DNA of 64,000 nucleotides from Orobanche coerulescens (Eukaryota; Streptophyta; Magnoliopsida; Lamiales; Orobanchaceae): positions 7,675,501 to 7,739,500 of the forward strand of contig CM065819.1 of the NCBI GenBank assembly GCA_033398695.1, read 5' to 3'. Position 1 is the stretch's first letter, and every line of letters begins with the position of its first letter. Of the stretch, positions 34,134-48,967 are shown piece after piece. The translations under genes were made by a program, and so were the position numbers. The notes under the pieces were generated by a model. It was given only the letters and a program-made list of their open reading frames with translations, was not told the DNA's origin and did not search any database.

Positions 34134-37100
34134 CATCAAAAAGTGTTTGTGATTTTCGTTAAAAAATCCTTCACATTTTCGTTCAGTAGTTTCTGTTCCG
34201 GGTTTCTGGTTTTTGAAAAAAAGAAAATTGCGAAAAAAAGGACAAGCAGAAAATCAAAACGCAACAGAAACCCTAAGGAATCTTCCGCAGCCATCCAACG
34301 TCGCCGCGGCCATACCTAGTATCCATCTCGGCGAGACTGATCGCCGCCACCTAAGGCCGTCGCCGCCACATAATCACCTCAGATCGCTAATCCTTTTCGT
34401 GATTCTAAATCAGGAATCCAAATCCCGATCACTTACCACCAGATCCAGTCGAGTTCATTACGCTGACACTACCATTCATCTGCCGTCCAAACGAAACCCC
34501 ATAACCTACCGCCTGTTTTGCACAGATTTAAGATCGTTTCAGTCGTGAACCCAAGTACTACCAATTTGGTTCGCCGCAGTCTACACCGCCGCTGTCTAGT
34601 AGGCCATCATTATCCAGCACGCCGTCCGTACGTGCAGCTGATTTTCAAGTCTGCTCCGCCTGTGACTTCTTGCAGAAAACTTGTTCAAAGATAGCGCTCT
34701 TTTGATTTGCTGGGCGATAATGCCAGTCTAGTTTCAGACGATTTATTGGGCCCAAGTCCTATTGGGCTATTGTTTTTTGGTGGGACTTGTTGAAGTCTGG
34801 GCCTAATTAAGTAGCAGACAGCTTGAATTTTGGGCATTTTGGTTTGCAACATTTCGTAAGGTCTGTTTGGTTGAAGTTTTAATGCTTCAATTTTCTAAAC
34901 TTGTTAAGGCATTGTTTGACTACATGATTACCTGCGGACTTATTTTCTGAGTGTGTTGAGTTTTGTTTTGGGATGAGACTCATAAGAGCTAAACATTCGG
35001 GTTCGATCCGTAATTTGAAATATGGTTTATACTAGGCGTGGTGTAATCTTATTCAACCTCCAAATTCTTTAGACGAGTTACTTCTGATTCTTGATGGAAT
35101 ACACAATTTGTTGCTTGGGGTTGATCAGTCACATAATATATACATACAAATGAACTTTCTCGATTGTTGAAAGTGTTGGTTGTGCCAAAAGTATTGCAAC
35201 GTTCCGATTACGAGGTAAGACGAGAAGTTGCTTCTTGTCTTAGTGAAATAATTAGAATCACCATCCCTGATACTCCATGTGATGAGAATACATTGGATGC
35301 TACCATGCAATTAATTGTTCCATGCAATGTTTTAAAAAATGTGAAAGGCGTGCGCCTCGAGGCGCGCCTCAAGGCGAGGCAGAAACGCCTCGGGATGTTG
35401 TAATTCAGCTGAAATCTGAGGCGACCTCCTCAGTCGACCGAGGCGCGGAAGAAACGCATGCTTCAAAGCGCTGCGTTTGAGGCGTAAGAGGTGCTCGCGG
35501 CGCCATTCCTTTTTTTTTTTTTTAATATGGGACCTGGTAACCCTTTTTATAGAATATTATGACCCAGTTTACTAATCCTAACCCTCAGCGACGAAAAGAA
35601 AAATCTCACTTATCCTCGGGCCTCGGCAACCTCAGCGACTCATGGAATCTCAGCCGACTAGTGGCGAATTTCGGCGACCGCGCATAGAATCTGAAGTGGC
35701 GACTCACGGTAAGCTAATTTCATCTTTCTTTATACTTGGATTTTACGTTTTTTTTTAGTTTATCTTTATTTTTCTTTTTTGAAAAACCAGTTTGTCTTAC
35801 TTGGATTTTTCATTTGTTCTTTCATTTTTTTTTGCCTCGAAACCAGTTTGTCCTATTTGATAGACTATGTTTTATAAGTTTATAGTGATTTGTGTTTCAC
35901 TGTCCAGTTTGTCGATTTTTTTCCAGTTTATTGTTTTTTTTTATATTTATTATTCTATTTTTGAAAAAATCAATTATGATATTTTAGTGAGATTTTTATG
36001 TATTTAGTGAGATTTTTATGTATTTCTTCTTAATTGAGGCTTACGCTTCAATGCGCTTCGAGGCTTACGCCTCACCTCGTCCAACCAAAACGCCTCAAAC
36101 TCGCCTCGCATTTTTTAAAACATTGGTTTCATGTTTTGAGGATATGTCTGATGCATTTACCGTATTACATGAAAAGAGGAGAATTATTCTTGAAACAATG
36201 GCTATTTGCAAATATGTCTTGATTACGTTGGATCTAAATTGTGATCAATTGATTATTGAGATGTTCCACTGGCATAGAATAGTATCATGGAAATGGTATC
36301 TTTGGATATTTGGAGATAATCATGAGTGAAATTCTTCAAGAAACTGGAAGGGAGAGGTTGCAAGTTTTGTTGCAGCCAATTTTGAAAGTTATGAACGGAT
36401 TTTTTTATCCAACTTCAAAGATATTGTCCGAAATAATATGCTTTAATTGTAAGGAGTTGGTTGACCATTGTTGAGAAATTTCCGATAGAAGCTCATGAGG
36501 AGTTGGTGAAGAATGACATGGAAGATTCCGACCTACAAAATGATCTTAATGTGAATAGAGCTCAAGAAACTACTTTTCATGAGAATTATGGTGATGATAT
36601 GCTTGCACCGTACTTGATTGAAGAATCACCGATTATTGAAGATCATCCAATCATCATTCGATGTGCTTTGGTTTTGGATTTGTTCATGACAGTGTGCTTA
36701 ATGCGAATTCATAAGGAGTTGATCTTATTCCTTCATTCGACCTTGCTCACCTCAAAATTGACTTTGTTATACCTTTTCGTGCACTAGTCGTGTCGCAAAT
36801 CGATTATGATCAATTTGGTTTTAAGTTAAATTGTGTGGAGCTTGATCATACACCTTATTTGAATATTTTGCTTAAAGTAGCATATGTTGGATCTCATGGA
36901 CCCACATATTTGCAGAACAAACTGGAGTACACTTTTCATAGGAAGACGAAGAAGTCTAAGGCACTTCAAGTGCAAGATTCTCATGTTGTTGATGATTACA
37001 TTTTGTGCTATCTGGCTTATGGAAAGGTTTTCCCAATGTTTATTTGCTTGATGATGGGATTCAAAGCTATTTGGTTGAATGGAATGGTGGTCCTAATTCG

Positions 37101-40100
37101 AAGATCATGAAGAGTTTCATCAAACTTCCCGGGTTTCTTTATTGATCATCCTTTTTGCTCTCACAGGAGCTTGTGCTTTCAATCCGGGGAGAATGATGCA
37201 AATCAAGAAAGGAGATCTATATATTCAGATAATATTGGGTTGTTTCCGATTATAATTTATATAGAAATTTAGTGTTTAGCAATTTATATTTTAGTAGGAT
37301 TTCCTAGTTTAATTAGGACGCTCGGCCTATAAATAAAAGCTTAAGAGCTGTGTTTTATTAACTTTATTATTATTGACATTATTATTGATTGTTAATATTG
37401 AATTCTCTACCAAATCTTGTTCTTGTTACTTCAGTTTCTCTCTTAATTGCATCCCGTTCGCTATCAGTACTGGCCAGACCTTGTGCTTTTCTTAGGCTGG
37501 AATAGGACAAATAACTCAGTAGCAACCAGGCTTAGCTCTTTTGAAATGAGTAGTTTGTTGGATTAGTTATGTCATACCCTGGACTGTAGTACCATTTCTT
37601 TGTGTTCACGAATGATAAAACCAGCGGTTGGAACGCCTTATGTCGCCCACACTGTATTGACACGTGTTTCGTAATAAATACATTTGGACACATGTCAATT
37701 CATTATCCGCGGTGGGAGCTTTAAGGCGTGCAAAACTTTGGTTCTATAGAATTTTTATTTTCTTTGTTGCAGGAGAATAGCCTGTTGTCTTAGCTTTGCC
37801 ATTCTCCACTACATTTTTTAGGGCCAAAAGAGGGTTAGGAGTCAGTAGAGCGTTCTCCACCCTTTAGAAATACTGACCTTAACTGACTTACACCAGTCCC
37901 TTTTATTACCTATAATATCAGTAGCATGCGGACGTGTCCTGGAAATCATGCGTGAGGATTTCTTCAGTTGTATAGTTAAGATATTTCACATTGGTTTTGT
38001 ATCTTACTTTGTTAACTACGTTTTGACATTGCAGAGTGCAAATGGGTTAGGTATGCAAGCTGTAAGTGGCAGAGATCAATGTGAGGTTTCGCTGAAGTTC
38101 CCTAGCGACACCATTCCAAAATGGGTAGGTTCAAGGCCTGGATGTTTTGAAGTAAAATGCATCATTTCGTCTGTACATTTTTTGTGTTCTCTTCTCTCTC
38201 TTACCCTTTTTCATTGAACGTCAACAGAAAGACCCCAAAACAGGAGAACTTGAAGGCTTGTCTTTTGATTTTAATCTTTGTGAAGCTGTAGCCACATGGG
38301 AACAGGTCGGTATCCTTTGTGCCATGTCAAATTTATGAAGAAAGCTCGTCATGTTTTGTCTCACAGGGTCACAGTTATTTGTCTAAGTGTCTTATAGTTC
38401 AGCAAATGATGTTAATATTATTCTATCATTAGGAAACATTAAACATGTATCCTCTAGAACTTCTGCCATCTTCTTTCTTAGGTTTGTATTCTGTGTTTAG
38501 CTATTATTTTATGTGCTATGGTTGATCTGTTATTTAGTGAGGCAATTTTTCAGGTGCGAAATAGTACCACTGTTCTGACTCGGGAGTTCATTGATGCTTT
38601 GCCAAATGGATGGGAAGAATATGCGTGGCGGAGGATCAATAAGGGAGTACTTCTGTAAGCTTTCTTGCTCCTTTTTGGTCTTTTGTCATGAATTGGCTTC
38701 CAATCGTTGTAGCTCTGTCAACTTGCTTTGATGACTAAAAGTAGCTTCCGCCAACAATAGCATCTATAGAGTTTAATCTATCTATCACCTGTTATCACTG
38801 TATCTATCACCTGTTATCACTTTGAAACTGTAATAATACAGTAGCAATTGTATGGCCCTGGAGAAGCAAAGTTAGTCAAAACTAACTTCCATTTCGTTCT
38901 TGTATAGAATCTAGGATGCACGGGCACCGCAAAAACGGGTGCCACGGCAGCGCCAGACGTGTATTGGACGCGGACATGGCCAGGATGTGGTTCGGACACC
39001 TGTCTGACACACACTTGCCGCGTCCCACGTGCTCTTTGTCCCGGACACGCCCGTACACGGGATACGGCTGGACAGTTATAGACATGGCTCGGCCTAATTA
39101 AGTATTCTCCCCTCTTTTTTTCGTTTTTCTCTCCCCTCTTCCTTTTTCTTTTCTCGCAAAACTAAATTTACTATTGAGTTGAAGATATTCTCCCTTTCTC
39201 GACGATCTATTGCCGTGCTTCGAATCAAGAGGTATTTTATTTTCTATTTTTCTTTCTCTTCGTGTGCTCTGCTCCTTCTCTTCGACTTCGTCTGCTCAGA
39301 AATCAGAATCATCTGCTCTTTCTATTCCCCGCTCGGTGTCTTTATAAATATCCATAATATAGTAACAAATATGAATATCTGCCGAGTGCCGTTCAATTTT
39401 CGTTTTTTTGATTTATGTTGTAAATTTCTGTTCTTAATATGTTTCTTTTTAAATTCCCTTGAAAATTTAAAGCCAGAAATTAGGGGTTCCATGTTTGACC
39501 AGAATCAGTGAGCGTGGTTTTTTATTTTTGTTTCAATTGCTGCTTTAAGTTTTAAATATGTTTTTTTTAGTTTCTGTTATTAATATATTTTTATTCAATT
39601 TCTGCTTTTGTTGTTCTTAATATGGTTTTTTTTTTTTCAATTTCTGATTAGATTCTAAACAATGGTTTAGATGATGACTAGACTATCTATTAGTTGACTA
39701 CTTTATATGAATCCATATTCTTTATTATTTTGCTTCGTTATGACTTATGAGTTAACTTATTAGGATATGTGTTCTCTTAAAAATTTGGAAGTGTATACTC
39801 TTTAATTTGGCTGTGAAGTATGATGTTTTTTAAATCTAAATGTTTGATAAAAAATTCCTGTGTCCCCGCCTTGTCGTGTCCTATACTTTTTGATTTTGCT
39901 GTATCATCGTATCCGTGTCTGGGTCCCCGTTTATGTCCATGCAATTTGGTATAGAAGTCACCTTTTATGGGAACATACTTTTTTTAGAGTTTCACTCCCC
40001 ACTGTATGAGTAACATTGTCTTTGGTTTTAATTGAAATTAGGCAATTCTTCTTGTTCAAGATTATGGTACCAGTTTTTCAGGATTTAAGCAAAGCGATGG

Positions 40101-43100
40101 TGTTCTGCAGGTTTAACATGACATCATATGGTTCCAAAGGAACTATGGCATTGCTAAACGCAAAAACATGGCATCTAATACCCCCTCCCTTTCGTTCGAT
40201 CCGTCATTTAAGTTTTATGCACACGTAGAAGAAAATTGTTGGTAGATATATAAGTTGACACATAAGGACTATTTAACCCTGGTTTAGACTTAAACTAGGT
40301 AATTTATTACTTGGAAGGCAAAGTCCCAAGTAAAGCTCATTGGTCCACTCTTTGGTAAAGTTGACTACCTACATGTCATTAACTACCTTTACAAAATCAA
40401 GACAAGGGGTAGAATTGGAAATATTAAAAAGTGACAAAGTGAAACAAATTTTCTTTGGAAAAGCGACAGAGAACGAAATGGAGGGAGTACTTGTTATCAC
40501 TTTCATTTTCTCTTTAGAATTGTTCCTTTCACCATATCATTCTTGACGTATGCTGATATCTGATGAAGCTGGAATTTATTTGCCCTGTAAAATGACTTAT
40601 ATCAATTTTTTAATTTTTTTTATCAAGGGGATGCTGATTGTTTCTATATATTGCTATATAGACCAGATATGAACTATTTTACTTCTTGGCTTTAGGAACA
40701 AATGTGAAAGCAGATCTCTGTGCATGGAAAAACTCTCTCTGGTGCTCCCTGATAGGCCACCTTATACACCAAAGCAATTTGGCAAATGTGCTGTTATTGG
40801 TAACTCAGGCGATCTCCTAAAAACCAAGTTTGGGAAAGAAATAGATGGTTATGAAGCAATTGTTAGAGAGAATGGTGCACCTATAGATGTTTGTACATTG
40901 TTGCTCTCTTCCTCTTAAAGAACTACTAATCTAGGCTTGTCTTTCTCTTTGACTTACCCAACACTTTTTGTTATACACAGAACTTTACAGAATACGTGGG
41001 TACAAAAAGTACATTTCGCCTTCTCAATAGGGGCTCTGCTAAAGCACTTGATAAAGTTGCCGAGTTGTATGGTATTTTCCATTTCACATGTCCTGTGGCC
41101 TTAATCTCATAACAATACTAACCATTTTAAACCCATAGACAGGGGAAAGGAGGTGTTGCTGGTGAAAACAACAATCCATGATATTATGAACAAGATGATC
41201 CGGGTTCGTGTTGTTTGCATTTTCTGGTGTGTTTTACATTTCATCCTTTTATTCCGACTATCTAGGGAAGTCGGATTATTTCCTCTGGTTAATTAATTAA
41301 ATGCAAGTCACTTTTGTTTCCCTTTAAAACTCTTACTCCAACTGTCATTATTGCTTAGTCACTTCTATATCCCTTCCAATTGCAATGCATTTGAAGCATT
41401 TAAGTATGCAAACAGGATTGTGAAAGGAACAACATCTCTAACTTTGTTTATGAGACAAGCATTCAGCATAGGGTTTACTGACCGTGTAGGACGTTTTATG
41501 AATTTTACAATTTTACATTGCAATGTTATCCTTACTGTTTACCTTGTGAATTTTGTAGGAGGTTCCCATAATAAATCCAGTTTATCTCATGCTGGGAGCA
41601 TCCTTTGGTTCAGCTGCAAAAGGTACAGGGCTGAAGGCTCTTGAGTTTGCTCTCTCCATTTGTGACGCTGTTGATATGTATGGTTTTACTGTCGATCCTG
41701 GGTATAAAGAATGGTATGCACACCAGAAGACGTTCTGAATAATTACTATGTTTGTTTTAAAGTTTTCTTTACTACGTGTTGTTAAGAATATCTCAGGACT
41801 AGATATTTCTCCGAGTCTCGACAAGGTCATACCCCTCTGCAGGGCAGGGCTTACTATCAAATGATGGAATGTCTAGGAGTATGTTTTATACTCAATTGTT
41901 CCCCATATTAAATTCTAAGAAGCTTAAGTTCGCATGTAATGGCTATTATCTAATTATCTATTTAAAGATATACTTATTTATCATGACATTCTTACTCTCA
42001 CGAAGTTCCCTTCAAAATTCCGTACCTATGTTCTCAGCTTATCAGAATCCACTCTCCAATGCGGCCGGATCCAGATCGAATTGTGAAGTGGGTACCTAGC
42101 CGTAGCTTGATTACTGCTGCACGAATTGCATCAGAGAAATTGTTGAGGTAATGTACGAGCTGTTTCGTTATTTTTCAGATTGTCGATTTGATTACCACTG
42201 ATGTTGACATTATACCCACCGCTAGAGCAAAAACGAAAAAGAAGACATTATACCCACCCGGTTTTAGCATCCGTTTAACATGTTCTGTAAAATAACGACT
42301 AAATGGGTTAATTACAGAACATAGCCTTTAAATTAGGTCTAGTTACAAAAAAAACTCAGTAGTCATCAAAATCGCCAATAATGACTTGATTTATGTTTTT
42401 CTTTTACGATTACACCCTTAGTATGGACTGTTTGTTATAGAATGCAAATCCCGAAGGGTGTTTGTAGGACCTTAAGGGAGTATTTGTAATTTCGAAAGAT
42501 AACTTACTGTGTTATATACTACTCCGGTTCACTTTTAATTTCATGTACTAACTTTTATACTCATACAATAACAAATTCTAGCATGTAAGGTGATGTTAGA
42601 TTTGTCTCAACGTATGTATCCAAATACACATTTTTTTTATATTTTTCACTAATATGTAATTAAATATATTAACCGTCAATTATATATTGACCTCCGTGGG
42701 AAGTCCATTGTTGTGGTTAACTGTGGAGTTAATTGGAGGATTAAGTAAATAGATAATTACAAAAGGTACCTTTGAGGTTTGACCTAATTACAAACAAAAA
42801 ACAGCCAAGTTTTGATTCAATGGTAATATTAAGGGGCCAAATGTAATATTATTGTAGCTGTGTGGGGTACAACAACGGCTGAGCCTTAATCCCAAAATGA
42901 TTTGGGGTCGGTTAGCATGAATCATCATTTAAAATCGTTGACAACAACATCAGAGCCTTAGTCCCAAAATGCTTTGGGGTCGGCTAACATGAATCATTCT
43001 CAGAAAACGTCGAGTCGTCTCCAATAGAACAGTCATATGAAAAGGCAAAAGTGAAAGCTGAAAAGTTTAGTACATAAAAAATGAGTAATAATAATCATGC

Positions 43101-46100
43101 AAAAATAATTAATTAAATAAAAAAATAATAAAAAAATAGTCTTCAAATATAATCAACCACCCGAATTTTCTCCTCCACATCGTCCTATCTAACGCCATAA
43201 CTTCTCCAATCCCAAGAAACCTCATATCATTCTCAATCACTCTTATCCATGTCTGTTTAGGTCTTCCTCTGCCCCTCACCAGCCTATGCGCTCCCCATTC
43301 TTCAAGCCTCCGGACCGGTGTATCAATCGGCCTCCGTCTCACATGCTCAAACCATCTTAACCGATTCTCCAACAGCTTATCTTCTATATGGGCCGCTCGT
43401 ACTTTTTTCCTAATCACATCATTTCTAAATCGATCCTTTCTCGTATGGCCACACATCCATCTTAGCATACGCATTTCCGCCACATTCATCTTATGCACAT
43501 GACTATGCTTTACAGCCTAACATTCAGTGCCATATAAAAGTGCATGCCTAATTGCTGTTCGGTAAAATTTACCCTTTAATCTGTAAGGTACGCTTTGATG
43601 ACATAGTAAACCCGTTGCGCTCTTTCATTTCAACCATCCTGCCTTAATCTTATGGGCCACATCATCGTCTAATTCTCTATCCTTTTGAAGAATAGACCCA
43701 AGATAACAAAAAAACCCCGATCCTCGTATAACATTCCCATCAAAAGTGATTGTACCTAGGGGTGTCGAGTGGTTCGGTTCCGGTTAACCACACCATTTTT
43801 TTCGGTTAACCGGAACCACAAATGGTCCAAATTAGGAACCACAGACCACACCATATTAAAGTGTGGTTAACCAGAACCACACCGATCTTGAACGGTTCCG
43901 GTTCGGTTAACCATTAGAGAACCTTTTTTTTTCTTTTTTTTTTTAAATGCGAAAAAACCTGTTCTAATATACAGATATAGCTGCTGCCGCCTGCTGTCCT
44001 GACCTGCTCAATACATGTTCAAAAAAATGTGCAAAAATTCAACAATACTTTAAACATCAAAACTTCATAAATATTGAAACATCAAAATAACATCATCAAT
44101 CACCAACATTCACGATCATCGGTTCACAGGTCAAAAGACTCAAAAAAATATAACATCATCAATCACCACCATTCACAATCGACCATTACCAACAAGACAA
44201 AATAAATAACCATCAAGACATGAAACATCAAAATAAATCCACAAATCCATGATCCATCAACCATCATCACAAGTTCATTGGAATAACAAATCAAAAACCA
44301 ATATAAAATCAAGCCTCAGATCCCGTCGATGGCTCGGTGGTAGTAGTATGCGCACTCGTCATCCCAAGTGAAGTCAAAAGACTCAAAATTGTAAAATAAA
44401 TACATAGATGTTGATTTCAATTCCAACTAAACTGTATAACTTATTGAAATGAAATATTAACTAATTTAAATGTAAATGCAGTTGTTTTTGCTTACCCGAT
44501 CCAAAAATGCTTTCTTCTTCTTCAGCCTCATCCTCTTCATCCGGAACGAAAATAGTGCTCGATCTCAACCAATTTGATGAGCAAATCAAAGCCTCAACCA
44601 TCTTCGGAGTTAATGAACTTCTAAATTGGTCAAGAACCCGCCCCTTGTGCTAAATGCCAACTCAGAAGCTACGGTGGATATTGGAGTAGCCAATATATCC
44701 CTAGCCATCTCTGATAGAACAGGAAAGCGCGCACCGTGCTTCATCCACCATTGAAGAACATCAAATGAATCAACTGAGTCATCATCATCTCCTTGACTAC
44801 CCGCAACAATATCGTCCACATATTGCTTCTCACCTAAGTAGATAGCCAACTCTGAAAGATCCTCAGGTTCTTGTGCAACATTGTTTCTTGAGATCTTACT
44901 CTTAGAAAGAGAACTTCGAGCACGTCCGGATTTTGGGCGTTGGCGCTGAGTGGCAGTAGACGAGGTTTGACTTTGTGATTGAGATGTATCCGAGGTGGAT
45001 TGTGGTGTAGTTGTCATATTGGAAGCTATAGTCATCTGACTCTTATACTCATTGAACAGCTCACTCATCGAACCTCTGACATATGAGACCAACCCGCTGC
45101 CTCGAGCAGGTCCATACACTTGATCCAAGCACATCTCAACATGTTTCAACTTTTGTCGAGGATCCAACACTGCAGCCATGTAGAGAAGTTTGTTCATCTT
45201 CGGATTTAGCTCCGTCTCCTCTAGCCAATATTTCCCAACCTTGTCCTTCATCCTCATCGTCATTACAGAAACTTCTTCATCAACACTCATCTCGAGATCA
45301 GAAATCATCTCAAATATAGCACACATTTCTTTGAAAAATAAATGTGCAGTGACATAAGCCGTACCGGAGACGAGAAGGGTGAAGTCAAAAAAGATCTTCA
45401 AATAATCCATCATCTTCCTCACACTGATCAAATCATTGTCGAAAGGCGGGCCAAGGGGTTGATCCTTATACTTGATCTTATTCAATCAGACACAAATTGA
45501 CCACTTTGCATAGTCGAATAGCACCGGAATGCCGGTTCAAATGGCTCAGCTGCCTCTAGCATCAAATAGGTGGAATTCCACCTAGTTGGCACCATGGTTG
45601 TTACGGCGGTAAGTCGAGTCGAGTCGAGTCGACGGAGGTCCGGCATGGCGAGTCGTAGACTAGTCGACTAATTATAAATATATATATATATATATATATA
45701 TAAATATATAATTATATATATGAAATTGTTATGTAAATATGTAATGACAATTGACAAATACCACATTGCAAAATAGAATAACAATAATCATCCAATTTTA
45801 AGTTGCAAGTTTCAACAAAAGAAAAGTAGAATCCAATAGTGCAAAATAAAAAAACACACAATCATGATCAAACATATTCATCAAGCTCCAAGTCATATGT
45901 GTCGCGATCACTAGTTTCGTGAGTAGAAGTAGTTGGTGGCCTATGTCCATAATCATCATCCACACCCTCATCATCATTTAAAATGATAGGATCCGGTTCC
46001 ATCTCATTATCGGATGATGCATTAATTTGAGAAGAACCACTGCCACGACGCCTACTGTAGGTAAGCCTAGCAACATCCCCACCACCACCTCTACTAGGAT

Positions 46101-48935
46101 TCCGACGTCCATCAATGCCTTCAGATGCCTCCAAAGCTCTATCTACAACAAGCCAATCCACATCACTGGGATCAACGACTTCTCCATTCACCCACTCATC
46201 CCATTGGAAATCATCTAGAAGCAATGGATCAAAATTTTTACCATCTTCACGTCTCTTTTGGAACCTTGTTGCAATTTTCCGATTGTATTGAACATACACC
46301 AAATCATTCAAACGTTGATGCTCCAATCTGTTCCTTTTCTTGGTGTGAATCTAGATACATATATAACATAAATAACAATGAATCAATGACATGTAATATA
46401 TAAACTCAAAAATACAATTTTGATTATATAGAAGAAAATAATAAAGCTACTTACAAACTCAAAAGTACTCCAATTACGTTCACAACCGGATGAAGAACAA
46501 CAAAGTCCAACAACTCTCTTTGCAAACATTGCAAGCTCAATGGTATTGCCACCAAAAGCACCCCACCAATCAACTAGAACGAATACAGATAATGTATATT
46601 AATAAGCATTTCTACTGTGATGGTACAAGTACAACAAGTTATAAATTTAATTTATAAACATTAACTTAATTTACTTACGTGGATTCTTAGTTTTCCTTTG
46701 ACGAATTGATAATTGCTTTTCGAAAGAATTCCTTGAATTTTCGTATTGATCGGCTTGGTCACTAATCTTTTCCACCACACTTGTATCACGAACCATCCTT
46801 TCAAGAACATCATTAAACTTCATTCGCAATCGTGCAGAGTATGCATAATCATCTTCTTTGATATCAAAGAATCTTTCCGGATTGAGAAACAAAGCCGCGC
46901 TATACAAATCTACTTCCATTTGAGAGTCCCATCGTTTCTCAATAATGCTTAACACTTTGCTTGAAAGTTTTTTTTTTTTTTCAAGTGCACCTTTGATCTT
47001 AGCCTTGGCATATTCCATTGACGCACAAATCTCCGCCATAGCCGGTTTTTCATCTCCGTCAACAATCCTCAAGACAACCAACAATGGTTGTGATGCTCTA
47101 ATGCAATCCTCAACACTATTCCAAAACCTTGTTGAGAGGACAACATCATGCATTTTCCCTCCCGCAACAGTTTTAGCCAAGTTAGAATTGAACCACTCTT
47201 CACCACCAAACAATTTCCTCAAAGCATCCCTTTACTTTCATCTTGATATTTTACTTTCATTTCACAAATGAATGAATTTAAAAGTTAAAGAAGACCTAAG
47301 TGAGGGACTTACCTATTTTTGTACAAACTCTGTAATGTAAGAAATGCCGTAGCAAATCTTGTAGCTCCCGTTTTCACAATGTCTCTTCCCATAGTCTTCT
47401 CCCTCATGGAATATAGGAGTCGACCATAAATAAATGTTGTTATTCCTCTACCGTGTGTGATGGTAGCATCGAACTCCTTCAACTTTGTAATATCCTCTAG
47501 CATAAGGTCTAAGCAATGTGCGACACAAGGAGTCCAATGAAGTATACGTATCCGTTCGCATAATAATCCTCCCGCCGCCTTAAAGTTAGCACCATTATCT
47601 GTCACAACCTAAAATTAATGCAACAAGTGAGAACATTTCTTACGTTCAATGAAGATTGAAGACAAACAATACAAAATAAGTATGTAGCTACCTGAACAAC
47701 AATGTTTCTCCCAATCGAATCAATTTGTTCCTCGAATAGATCAGCCAACATCCGTGCATCTTGTACCTTACTTGACACATCAACTGACTTTAGAAAAAAA
47801 GTACCCTCCGGGCTGTTAACAAGGAAATTGATCAAGTGTCTACTCCTTTTATCGGTCCATCCATCAGACATAAGTGTACAACCATACTGCTTCCAGGCTT
47901 TGTCATGTTTCTCTCTCAACTTGTCTGTCTCTTTCTTTGCTTTTTCAAGTAATGGCAGCCGCAATTCATGATAGGTGGGCGGCTTCAAACCCGGTCCAAA
48001 TTGTCCAATAGACTCGACCATGATCTCATAGCTCCTGGAGTTAGCGGCATTGAATGGTATCCCACATTTATAGAAGAAGTTTGCTATGTGCATCTTCACC
48101 CTTTCTTTTTCTTCTTCGGTCTTTGTAGAATTTTCAAGAGTAGTTTGAGATGGACCCTTACTATGTCTTTCCTCAATGACTTCTTCGGGAGTTTTTCGAA
48201 TCATAGAAGCAATTGTCTTTGTTGGTTTTGATTGTGGTACTATGAAAGACATCTTCTTTCTTTTCGCTGTTGTCCTGGAACTTGACAAAGTATTAGAACC
48301 AGCTGTTGAGGACTCATGTGGATGTGTTGGATTTTCATGAACTTCGTCATCTTCATTATTATTATCATCATCATCTAGATCGTCATCAAGTGGCACAGAC
48401 TTCTTTGCATTCTTCTGAATATAGTCTTTCATTTCTTTTATGATTGCCGGTGTAGTTTTCGTACACATTGCTACATCCGGAAATCCGCCCGCAAGATGTT
48501 GTTTCAACCTTCTTACCCCCGAATGCATGACCTTACTACAAAGAATGCATTGAACCACATCTTTATTTGTTAAATCTGGCCAAAATCCATATTTCCACCC
48601 AACATCCCCGGATTTAGCCTTCCGTTTTGGATCCTTAGCCGGATCATAAGCTTCATTTGATTCTGCCATCTACAATTTGAAAAACATTCGAACATAATCA
48701 ATATATATGATTATATTTATATGTAATATGTATACTACTGTATGTACTATATATTAATATATAATTATATATATACCGATTATATATAAAGTAATATATA
48801 TATACTGGCTGTATGTATATATATATATATATCCAGTATATTAGTATATCCAGTATATCCAATATATATTAGATACTGCTATTATATATATATATATCCA
48901 GTATATTAGTGTGTCACTATATTAGTGTGTGCGTG

Positions 48936-48967
<32 letters not shown>

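Larger units (their letters stand above)
33782..37466 (+). mobile_element. Non-autonomous LTR retrotransposon in intron 2, carrying PDS5-like gene sequence
   Basis: Two LTRs (33782-34065, 284 bp; 37194-37466, 273 bp) start TGATG and end ATCA. The flanking 5-bp duplications differ by one base (GTACC 33777-33781, GTACT 37467-37471). A polypurine tract 'ccggggagaa' precedes the 3' LTR. No gag or pol is recognisable. The interior carries a PDS5-like fragment interrupted by a hAT element, and other text I cannot assign (36790-37110). Orientation follows the polypurine tract. Confidence 0.8.

Noticed and set aside
33990..34548. Two open frames of about 110 codons in the PDS5-carrying element
   Set aside because: They span an LTR end, a poly-T run and untranslated-leader-like text, with no recognisable domain.
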